DNA from: Acanthopleura granulata
Taxonomy: Eukaryota; Mollusca; Polyplacophora; Chitonida; Chitonidae
Length of the DNA: 64,000 nucleotides
NCBI GenBank assembly: GCA_016165875.1
Contig: JABBOT010000007.1
Location: 15,279,441 to 15,343,440 of the forward strand
Reading direction: 5' to 3'
Below the pieces are notes generated by a model that did no database searches, was not told the DNA's origin, and worked only from the letters and a program-made list of their open reading frames with translations. The translations under genes were made by a program, and so were the position numbers. Of the stretch, positions 33,201 to 45,200 are shown piece after piece (the first letter of the stretch is position 1; every line of letters begins with the position of its first letter).

Positions 33201-36200
33201 ATGTGAAGTGGTTTGTGACAATTTGACTTACATCTGAATTCATGAAATCCTGACATTCAGTAGGGCTCAGAATGAGTGGATTGAGTTTCTCATAGTTGAG
33301 TTTAACAGAAGTCTGTGTTACCTCTGTGTGCGACAGTGAGGAAGAAAGAACGCTCCAGCGAGGAATCACCGAGAAGATTCGTTACAAGCAGACATTAGAG
33401 GGTGCCAGGACTGACCAGCTCAAGCGCTTCGGAAGTTGGGTGCCGGAAGCCATGAGACTCATTGACGAGGATGACAGACAAGGGAAGTTCAAGCACCGCC
33501 CCAGGGGCCCAGTGGGTAAGGGGGTCAGAGAATTGTACCAGTTACATCGTTCATATTCCTAAATATAGACATTGCTTCTGGCCTAGACTGTCTGTTGCCA
33601 TTACAAAAATAGATTATCGTACTTCAAACATGTCAAAATGACTTGGAGCCAAAACTTGGATGGAATCAAATGAAATTTTTTGGCATTAAGTTTTAATTTT
33701 CTTCAAATCTAAAATTTGATTTCCCCACAAAAGTTTACGAATTTTACAATTTTCATTTGTCAGATAATGCTTTCAACAGAGTGCACCGTTTGTTGATTAT
33801 TATCATTATTATTCCCCCTTCCCCAACAAAAGAGTACGGTGCTAAGCAACAATAAGGTAAATGAATTAAAACAGAACAAAACTTTTTAGGTATAATCCTG
33901 GTATATATCAGCAAAGATGAAAAATGTCTTCCTTTCGGTGCATCTTGTGAAAAGTATATTGCCTGACAAGTGACACAGAATTGTCATGGCTGGTTGCTGA
34001 TGAGTGCAATTGTGGTGACAGGTGCCTGTTTTAAGCTGAAGGACCCCACCTGGGCACTGAGCATGGAGAGCTGTTTGAAGTCCCTGATTCATTCATACTG
34101 CTGTGACAACCACAGCGACGAAGCTGTCCTGGAGCAGATCTTCCACAGGGTTTGTCCGGAGGGGAAAAGACCGTCCATTATTGTCAGGAAATTCAAGGTC
34201 AGTGCTGCTAAAAATTTCTGGTTACGAGAAAAAAACAAACAAACAAGTAAACACATCTGTCGTTGATGTTTTTGGTATATGCTCCAGTGAAAGAAGGTGA
34301 AAAAGAGGGAATGTGCGTGCATTTAAAAGTGATGGTAAACTTGTTTTCAACACACCCATTTATCAGGGAAGTTGTTCTGCCATGCTGTGAATAAACTCTA
34401 CCATAGTGATGTTCACAAGGCGTGACTTTGATATGTTTTACTGGGGAAAATGTGTATTGATGTGTCAAGTGCAAGGAATTAGTAAAAGAAAAGTCTATCT
34501 ACACTACTGTGTTGTAAACATTAACAACTCCATTTTGCGGAGATTATGATATTAAACAACAATAATATAAAATAAATGTATACTGCAAAGGCCTTTAAAG
34601 ATGACTGTTAACCATTCCTTCTTTCTTTTTTATTTTTTTTTTTTATTGTTTTTTTGCAGAACCAAATGCATGATGTGTCAAAATACGTGAGTGTGAATAC
34701 TTTACTTTATGATGAAAAATGTATCTGTTTCCAGTAATGGAACACCAAAATTTTTCTGTAATCCTTCCTTTACAGAAGAAAACACGTACATGTGAGAAGA
34801 AATGGAAGGGTTCTTATTTAGCAGCTACTTGGGATCTGTTTTGTAAAAACTACCGTCATGTCACCTGTTGGTAATTCTTACAATTAACAGAATGGTCTCA
34901 ATTTATTATGTGCAGGTGGTTAAATTTATCTGAAGAAGGTTGATTTGTTATTTAATCAGCAACCTGCGAATGGTTGTGGGCTCCCCAGGATTCTATCCAG
35001 TTTCCTCCCACCATAATGCTGACTGCTGTTGTATAAGTGAAAAATTTGTATGGAACGAAACACCAATCAAATAAATAAAAAAAGAAATAAATGACCTACC
35101 TGCAATCTTTGATGTGACAACATGTAATCAGTACATTGCGATAATGTGCCTGTTGTGTTTGCTCTGGTTTGACAGATGGCACAGAGTGACCGTTACCAGA
35201 CTGCCCTACAGTTAGTGGATACAGATGACCCAGTTATTCTCAACTGCCTAATTGATCAGGTAACCCCCAAACTTTTATGTGTGAAGATGTTCATGTGGAT
35301 GATCAGCCATTGGGTTCACATTCTTCTTTATTTAGAAAGATGGTCATGTACCATACCATATTAAAGCTGCAGTTTGGCTTGTATAAATTGGAGTTAACCC
35401 TCTTCCTTTCACTGTTTTGAACAACCAGTATCTACCATGTAAACATTCTGAACATAATGAAAGGTAAACTACATTGTTTAACCTCCCGGAATGTAGACTA
35501 CATTGTAAACATTCTGAAATTTAAACTGCATTGTAAACATTCTGAAATGTTAACATTTTATGCAGTCTTTAAAGCAAACCTTCATAAATGCAGTCAACAA
35601 AAAACTGTCAAAGAAAGGTATGACAGGAACTGAAGTATTGTTAATGTGAAGTGTGGTGTAAATTATTAATGTATGGCTTTGCAGAGAGGAGTGGAGAGTA
35701 TTCTGCTGATCAAAGACAATAATGAGGCCAGAAGAGTTATGCAGAATTCTCCCCCCAGAAACACTAACGAGGTACATCAGTGATACGTTGTCTCAGTTGT
35801 GTTTATCCTACAGCTCTTTCATACCCCAGCTAGTCTGTTATCCATCTTTGGGTCCTTGTTGGCTGTAAGAGGTGGTATACACATCAGGGACTTCCTGCAG
35901 GTGAAATTGTGCACATCACGTATGGGAAACTTTATCAGTTACTTGCCAAAGGTGGATGGTTTATCCCAGGCAATCTGGTTTCCTCAGTCCATGACATTGG
36001 TTTCTGGTGTATAAAAGAAATACAGGTGCTCATGAGTATAGTATTAAACACTAATCAATCTGTCAGCTGTTTAAACAATTGTAATTTCATAGGTGCACAT
36101 TCCACTGCTTTTCTGACGAAGACTTAATCCTTTTGTAATTCAAACTATGAAAGACTAGCTGAAACCCTTCTCTGAATTTTGACTGATGACATGTTCATGT

Positions 36201-39200
36201 TATCTTATGGTACAATCTGCTCATGGTACAATCTACTCATTGAATAATCTGTTCATGGTACAATTTACTCATGATACAGTCTGCTCATGATACAATGTGC
36301 TCATGGTACGATCTGCTCATGGTACAATGTGTTTCCAAATGTAATCAGATTGATCCTGTCATGATCTAGTGTTTACGTGCACAGCAGACCTGTAGGATTT
36401 ATTTGATTGGTTGTTTACATGTACTCAAGAATGTTTCACTTATTTAACGGCGACCAGCATTATGGTGGGAGGAAACTGGGTAGATTTGTAGGATCTCAAA
36501 GTTTTACAGTTGTGCAGCATCACCTGGATGTAGATATAGAAAAGCGCGACATTATCAGCAATACCGTGCATTACCAAGTGCCCATGACTCATATCCCTAC
36601 TTTAAACCTGAAATTGGTGAAATTTGGCCCGTCTTCACCTTCCCTCTTCATTCACATTAACTGTAAAACAACAACAACGTGGTGCGCCTTGGGATAGTAC
36701 GGTCTCTCTTATTGGTTATTCTGTATTATGTTAATAAGTCATCTGTTAAATCACTGTATCAGACTTGTGTGGTTTATTATCAGAGTTACCCAAAATAACC
36801 TAAAATTCTGTTCATGACTAAGTTGGTTGTATTTCCTGATTCGAAGAGCTCTCTTGATTTCAGGCTAATGAAACTTGATTGCTTGTTTCCAGTCATGAGA
36901 ATTTTTCAAGAGGGTGCAGGCAGGGTCCCAGTTTTCATTAATCATATCCTGGTACATGCAAGTACAGATGAAATTATCTCCCTTTATGGACTAAATGACT
37001 CAGAGTTACTCGCCTTTATGCATGGCCCATCATGTTCTAGACCTTGGAAATAATGAAAAAATGATGCGGGTAGTAAAACTACATGCGGACAGTGATGGGA
37101 AATTAGCAGTCAAGTTTCAGTGGCCTTACAAAGGTGTGTTAAGGTTTGTTAAGTAGCTAGGATCATGTCCTACTGGAAAAATGTAAGAATCAGCACCAAA
37201 AATTATCTTTCACAACATTAATTTGGCTCTGAAAATACATTTTTGGGGGCAAGAGTTTAGGTCATTTAGGGTAGTACATACAACTTGAAGTCTACAGAGC
37301 TCTGCATGAAGAGAGTATCAGATACCAAACCAAACTTGTTTGCATTTTCAGGCCTTCACTGCTCAGGGAGATCAGCTGTACTGCCGGCCCACCTTCAGAT
37401 ACTATTCCTACGAGAGGAACACGGCCCAGTTCCTGACAGCTAATGTGGAGGAGAACATTACTGCGTGTGCATCCGAGATTGATGCACTTAACAGCGATTT
37501 GCATGCGGTACAAGGTCGTGTGCGCGAGGTTAACGCTGTGCTCCAAGACAACCAGAAACAGGAGCGGCGCACGGCAACGCAGCTGATGAAGATACGAGAC
37601 GCCATCAACAAAATACAGTTGGTGAGTAGACCGACACAGGAAGGCCGTATATATATTAATATTTGCTCAGTAATCACCCTGCTGAATTGTTGGTGAAGAA
37701 GCCGTTGAAATTGTGTGTGATTTAAGTAAATCACATATAACTTCACATGATTTGTGGCCAACAAATCATCTTTCTGTGCTACAGAAAGCACAGGAAAGCA
37801 GTTTACTGGTGGAAATTACTTTAGTGTAAGTACCCTCTCTCCGCAGGCTGAAAGTAAAACCTGTCCCATATAACTGAGATGTATTTTCTTTATTTATTTA
37901 TTTGATTGATTTGTTACACTGTACTCAAGAATATTTCACTTATATGACGACAGCCAGCATTATGGTGGGAGGAAACTGGGCATAGCCTAGGGGAAACCCA
38001 CGACCATCCAGAGGTTGCTGGCAGACCTTCCCATGTACAGCCGGAGAGGAAGCCAGCATGAGCTGGAGTTAACTCACAGCGACTGCATTGGTGGAAGGCT
38101 TCTAGGTCTTTGCGCTGGGCTAGCGCACTAATCGACGGAGGCCCCTAACTGAGATGTAGTTTCTTCGGCTTCATGTGTCTGTCTACATGGCTTAGTATCT
38201 TAAAATCCAGTGGTTCCACTGATAATGTAAAAGAAATCATCTTCTGTATGTAATGAAGGCAACACAAAATGATGAAATATTTAGTGTAAAATGATTTCAT
38301 TTTTTGGAACAACACTACATGAATTTTTATTTAGAGCGTAGCATTTGTAAATATAAATTAGTGATGCGTGAAACCCACGCAGTTTGAAGGTTGTAACGGC
38401 TACCAGTTTGTCATTTTCCTGTGAGCAAGTTCAAGCCAGTTAGTGGCAAATGAAGTTTTGGGCTAGAATCCAGCTCTTGCTGGTTCAGCTTCGGTTTGAG
38501 GCAGCAAGTAGAAATGTTCTTTGTTCCTCGTGAGTTCAGTCCCATTTCATGTTGGCTTTCTTGCTAGTCTCACATGGGAAGGTCTGCCAACAACGTGTAG
38601 ATAGTTCTGAGTGCCTTCCAGGCTCTGCCTGATTTTGTCCTGCCATAATGTTGGTCGTCGTCGTACAAGTGAAAAATTATGACAGTGACCACTGATTAAA
38701 AAAATACTGACATGTACTTGTTTGTATTTGACAGGAAATCAGTGAACTGAAGAGTATAGAGGACCCTGTTCCTGTTGATGTGGCCACCCTGGTGAGTGAA
38801 TCTTAATAGGAATGACCAAACAAACATGAAGGTAGGGTCAGTGAAAAGAGCAGGGAAAACTGTATCTAAAAATACCCTCAGTCAATTTTTTTAGATTTTT
38901 TTTCTCCAAATTAAATTGTATGGTGGATTTTATGGACCATATCGAAGATGTGGTTCACCAGTGACATCACACCAATCTTTCTCTAGTCCTAAAGCAATAA
39001 TTTAATCTCATATTAGCATTTTCAAACACAGGCAAACATTAAAGGAATACTCATCAGAAGAACTTTATTCAGAGCTGAATGTTAAGGTGTACAAGAAGGT
39101 GTCCAGTCACAGGAGAACCACATCAATGTGGTCCTTAAAATCCACCATACAATCAAAATATTTGACTGCGTTTAATTTGGTGAATAAAAATCTAAACAAT

Positions 39201-42200
39201 TGAGTGAATTTATTTTCAGACACAGTTTTTCGTGGTCTTTTCACTCACCATAACTTTACTTTTGTGTGGTCTTTCCTTTTAAATAAAGATGCTTGGGCTA
39301 CGTACTGCTTAGCAGTGTCTTTACTACACAAGACACTCTCCCTCCTTGACCAGTTTCCCCACCCTAGTCATACTCCATAGCACTGTTCCACAGGAAAGTG
39401 TAGAAAGACTCAGGGACAAATACATAATTTTCTTTAATGTTGAAGCATAATTTTTATGCACATCTTTTTCAGAAACATGGCTAGAAGTGACATGTAAGCT
39501 TGTTTGGTCTCTGTCATTAGGCACTTGGCAGTGTTTGCTAAGGGCTCCTGGTCATCATATGACTGAAAAATTTTTAAGTATGTACAGTCCAGTGTATGTC
39601 TTAGAATTTTTATAGCATATTATGGGAATCTGTTCAACAAGAGAAGAAAAAAATCTTCTTAATTGGCATGGGTACCAAAACAGGGTCAGTATACTTCTCT
39701 GCACTTGGGAAAACATTTCCGAACTGTTTTCTCTCAAGCTTTAGGAGCTGCAGAATTCTGTTGACTTTCCTATTCTTCACATTATTAATGTACATTTAGA
39801 ATGTGTCCTGAACATCTAACAGTTCCAACTGTGGTCAACCTCATTTTTGATGCTTTAAATACAGCTTTTAAATACAGTTTTCTTAAGACCATTCATAAAA
39901 AAAAAATTGATTTTATGTAACACCCCTAAAAAAAACTGTGTGAGTGGTAGATGGGACATTTTTTTTTTTTGTTGAAATTTTTTACCCCATCTTTTGATCA
40001 TCTGGGAGGGACATAATGCAGGACCCATCAAGTAAGGACTTAACAGAAATACATGTGCTCTGCAGTAGTGGAACAAAAGAACAAGTGGCATCTACTTGTG
40101 ACAGAAGTCCAGGCCTCCACTGATTACCTTATTTTTAAGGTTGAGAAATACTTTGAGCTTTAACATTAATTTAATCACATCAGAAATATATCTTGATGTA
40201 GCCTGGTGATCTCAGTGGATTAAGTGCCCAAGATTTAGACTCTTAATAGTCATGTCAAAAACCTGGAATGTTAATAGTATGTTCATTATCTTACAACAGG
40301 TAAGCAACAGGATTGCAGATTTGATATTTTAGCTAACTAAACCCAGAATAGGAATGTTATATTCAGTGACACATTCATTTATTAATGCAAGAAGCAAATA
40401 AAATAAGTTTTGTAACACACTTTAGGTGAAATGGTCGAAGAGTACAAAACTAAGGAAAGTATGGATATACATATATACTCTTTTCCATAAAGTTTCATGT
40501 CATGCAAACACTGAGCCTAAAAGATGGTACATTTTCAATATGAAGATGAAAAATTGAAATATTTCTATTTTCTTTTAAGGTTCTTTGGACTCTGTAAATA
40601 AAAAAACAAACAAACAAAAAGCATGAAAAGTGTATTCCCCATACAAGTACATTGCATGTGCATGGCTATGTTGACTGTAAGCCCCCATGTAGGCCTTTGC
40701 TCATATGGCTGTCTCATATATTATAAAACACGTACATTAGGAACAGGAGAGCCAGGATCATGTCACATTGCATGAAGTTTAAAGGGTGAAACTTCAGCAT
40801 TTTCCTCGCACATGAACTCCTGTCTATCTGGAAATCATCTGTCTTTTTCAAGCCACCATAATCTTCAGTATTTCCACATCACAACAGTGTATCAGTGAAA
40901 GGATACATGTTTTATCAAAGTAATCAGTGGGAAAAATCACCTTTTTAAAAAAATGGATGTCCCGAATAGGTACTTTTTGTGTACCAGAAGAAGGGGATCA
41001 GGAGGGGGCGTAAAAGCTGAATCCCTCATAAAAATGGGGGCTCTGTTGGGGATTCTTTGATAACTCTAGGATTAAAAGACAAAAATTCCGTTTTGATCTT
41101 GTGACTGTAAATTTAAAGTTCTAAATTAATTTGTCACAGTGGGTACTTGATACATAGATATATATATCCTTCTAAGACAGAAATAATTCAATTCACAAAT
41201 AGTAAAGAGGGGTATCATAAAGAAAACATTTTAGTGGATTTACTGGTGGGGAAAGTGTTCATGCATATATGCACAACAACAGAAATAGAACATTATTGCC
41301 ACGGTTTTAAATGATTGAGACAATTATTTATTCAAACTAACAATCACCAATAAAAATGGTGGTAACAGGCTCCTTGTAGTTTAATTTTTTTTTTTTCAAA
41401 ATTTTGCTAAGAACATGCGGCAGAACAGCCAGTAGGCCACAACACTTGAGAGTCGGATGGTGTACAGTGGTCAGAGCCTTTACGCAGTGACACCTAGTTG
41501 TGTCCCTTTCTCTTTGCAGAAAAGGCTCCAAGGGAATATTTAATGGGTGTAATGAAGTTAAAATGTTTTTGTTGACTTTAATAACAAATCACTGTTGAAT
41601 CAAACTGATAAAGTGAACTAACCGGACGTTTGATAACCAATGACGTTCCAAAATTTCCAACCATTGGTAGAAAATATGCATTCTTGTACGTTAGAGGAGT
41701 ACTTTAGAGACAAAACATTGTCCCTAAATGAGACTAAGTTTGATATAATTTGTTTGTTTCTCACCTAAGCTTAACCCTTAACTCTCCACCTAATTTTTTG
41801 CTCATACCTGAACTTTCAAAAGCACATAATAACCTTAAAACAATCTTATTGATGCCTGCTGCTTTAATGTTTTCTGACCTCAAATAAATTGAACTTCACA
41901 AAACTACTCTTTGAATGGCCCTGTGTGTTGGTGGAATCAATCATAACGAAGGGAAATGTGTCAGGTGAAAAATGCTAAACTGTAGTAAGATGTGGAAAAG
42001 GTATACTGTGCAGCACTTGCCTAAAAAAAAACAAAACAAAAAAACCTCTATCCTATACCTTGATTACAGCAGCATCAAACAGCCACCTATTATGACACAA
42101 ACAAATCAATTTTTGCTTTATTTTTACAATAACTGTGTATAAATGACCCATTCAAAACCGCCTTAATGATTGAAAAGGTTGAAGATTTACAGTATATCAG

Positions 42201-45200
42201 AAAGATTATTAAACTTGTCAGTTTCTATGCCTGTTGAATGTTAGACATTCAGTCTTTTAATTTGCTTCATGTACTCAGTGAGGGCCAGAGTGCTAGATGT
42301 CAACATTTTGCTGGATATTGTAGATTTTGTGAACTGCGATTTTTCCTGGAAAATTTCGTGATGTGTTGGATGTGCTTTTGTTTTACAGGAAGAGGAAGTG
42401 GAAAGTTACAATGCTCAAATTGAGAAACTTGAAAAACAGTGCGAACCTAAAAAGGCTGCCGTGGAAAGCTCGAAGGCCGGGGTGGTTGAGGCGGAAGCAG
42501 AGCTGCGCAAACTGGAGCAGCAGATGGAAGAGCTGAAGGAGAAAGGGGAGCCTATTCTGGTGAGGTGTCTGCCGTAAGCTTTGCAGTAGAATTCTTCACA
42601 ACAGATGACGATCTTAGTGAAGTACGCATTCCACTCCAAGAAAAGACTTAACATGCATCGTTGACAAACATGTAATGTATGTGGAAACTGGATGGTAATG
42701 ATGCTTAATGTAAACGGCCTGTATCTTGACAAAGCGGTGTGGATACATTTTCGTTTCGAACACCTTGTACATGTCAGGATGAAGCATTTTTATTTACAAA
42801 ATTATGACAGGTTGATCAGGGAGAATCTTTCAAATGACCCCAGAATGACCTGGGAAGTTATTTTTGCCAGTGTCACAGTGTTGCTTGTATGGCCCATTGA
42901 CAACCATGTTGTAATTTGCAAGTAAGTTAGCTCTTATAACAAGGATTTCAGTATGTTACTTTTTTCTACTAGTCACAGACCAGCAGAGGTTATGTATTAG
43001 CGAGCTCTCTGTTGTCCATCTGTCTGTCTGTTTGTCTGTCTGTCCGGCATCTGTTAACTTTTCCTTCAAAGGCTTCTCCTCCTACAGTATTTGTCTGATT
43101 TCAGTGAAACTTGGGTCAAGTGTAGACTACATCACATTCATAATGTTGATTTTCCATTTTGATTGTCGGTTGTCTGTCTTTCTCTCAGTCTGTCAGGTGT
43201 CTCTTAACTTTTCTTTCACATCGTTACTCCTCTTACAGTTACTGTCTGATTTCACTGAAACTTGGGTCAAATGTAGACAACATAAAGATACATAATTCAT
43301 CACATGGATATTCCATTTTGATGATCCTGTTATCCGTCTCTGTCTGTCTGTGTTAACATTTCTTTTAAAACAGTACTGGTCAAATAGTTTTTGTACAATT
43401 TCAGTGAAACTTGGTTAACGTGTAGGCTACAGCAAGATATATCATTCGTAGTTTCGATTTTCCAGTTCAATGATTGGTTGACTGTCTGTCTGGCCGTTCA
43501 TCCACCATGTTAACATTTCTGTCAAAAATCTACTACTCCTGTAGTATTTATATGATTTCAGTGAAACTTGGTTCAGGTGTAGACTACAGCAAGATACATA
43601 ATTCGTAATATCGATTTTCCATTTTGGTGACTGGTTGTGCTTCTGTCTTCGTTTATCTGCCATGTCAACATTGCCTTCAAAACCCTACTTCTTCAATTTT
43701 TGGCCGATATTAACGAAACTTGGTTCAGGTGTAGACTACAGCAAGATACATAATTTGTAGTATCGATTTTCAATTCCCATGATCAGTTGTCTGTCTGTCT
43801 GTTCATCCAGTATATGCTAACATATCTTTCAAAACACTGTAACTCCTCCCACAGTGTTTGTCTGATTCCATTGAGAATTGATTTAAGTCTAGAATGCTTC
43901 AAGATACATAAATCATAGTATCAACTTTCCATTTTCAGGATTAGTTGTCTGTCATATAAACATACATAAATCAGTTCTGTGATAATGTTCCCAGACCGGT
44001 AGAGCTGCTGTCTTATCAGACACTCTGGTTTGACCTAACTTAATACAAGCAGCCAGTTTTTTTTCTTTCCACGTACAGGATGAATCCACTTGCATTGCAC
44101 ATGATGTTGAAAAGGCCCGGCATCACAAAACCCATTTCACCCAGAAGCTTAAGGAACAGGAGAAAAAAATCCAGGACATCAAGAGGATCATTGAGAAATA
44201 CCAGAAAGAACTAGAGGTAACTCTTTCAATTGGCAGTGTTAACCTTGTCTGAAAAGTTCATTAGGCCATCCTTATAAATATGTTCGTTGAGGCGCAACTC
44301 GGCCCACCCTTCATGTACTGTATACCATGACGATTTACTAACACCGGCAGGCTTCAAAGGAACAGGCCGTATGCCTCCTACGAGCAACCCTGACCTCGGT
44401 AATAACGTATAAAAACATCTGCTATGGATCGCCCAACATAGTATTTCCAGAACTCGGCTCATTGCTTGAAGATTCATACAGTCATGTACGTCTGTAATTG
44501 AATGTGCTTGATCGGAAAATTCTGATTTGGGATAACAGTTGGTGCTGAAAAGAGCCTTTGAGTAGTCGTCGTTGTTGTTCATTTATTGTCCAGTCAATTC
44601 TGTCGTCGTACCACAGCATGTTCTCTTAGAGCTTGTTAATCATGCCGTCTAACTTCCCTGTATAAAGCCTGTTACGAGAGAAGATATACTCACTAGGACT
44701 TTCCAATCCCCTCTTCTCAGTATCTGATCGTCTTTCCTTAGATGAAGTGATTTTGCATTCAGTAGTCAGCCCTTGCAAATGGTGATGGCATTCAGCAAAA
44801 ACCGTCGTAAATGTTGCCGTTCTTACAGCGGCAAAAAAAGTGCCGTTGTATGAGGTATACTGTGAATGACCTGCTGCTGAATATTTGCACATAATTAAAG
44901 TGGTAGTTTTGTTCTTTTCTTCCAAAATTTCGTTCATGGCTGAAAATGGCTTGAAAACTGATGCACTGGCCGCTACAGTCACTCACCTACTGTGGCTATT
45001 TTTAGGACGTACAGGCAGGAACGAACAGTTCGCTGTGCACATTTCTGTAATAGTGATTTAAATGGTGAAGGCACAAAAAGGTGAAAAATGTGGACTTCCG
45101 TCTATTAAGTAGAAAGTGGATGAGGATGGTTTTGGAGGCACTCAGAAAAAGCCTGAATTTCTTCAAGAGATATAGTAGGTCGATAAAATACATCTCGAAT

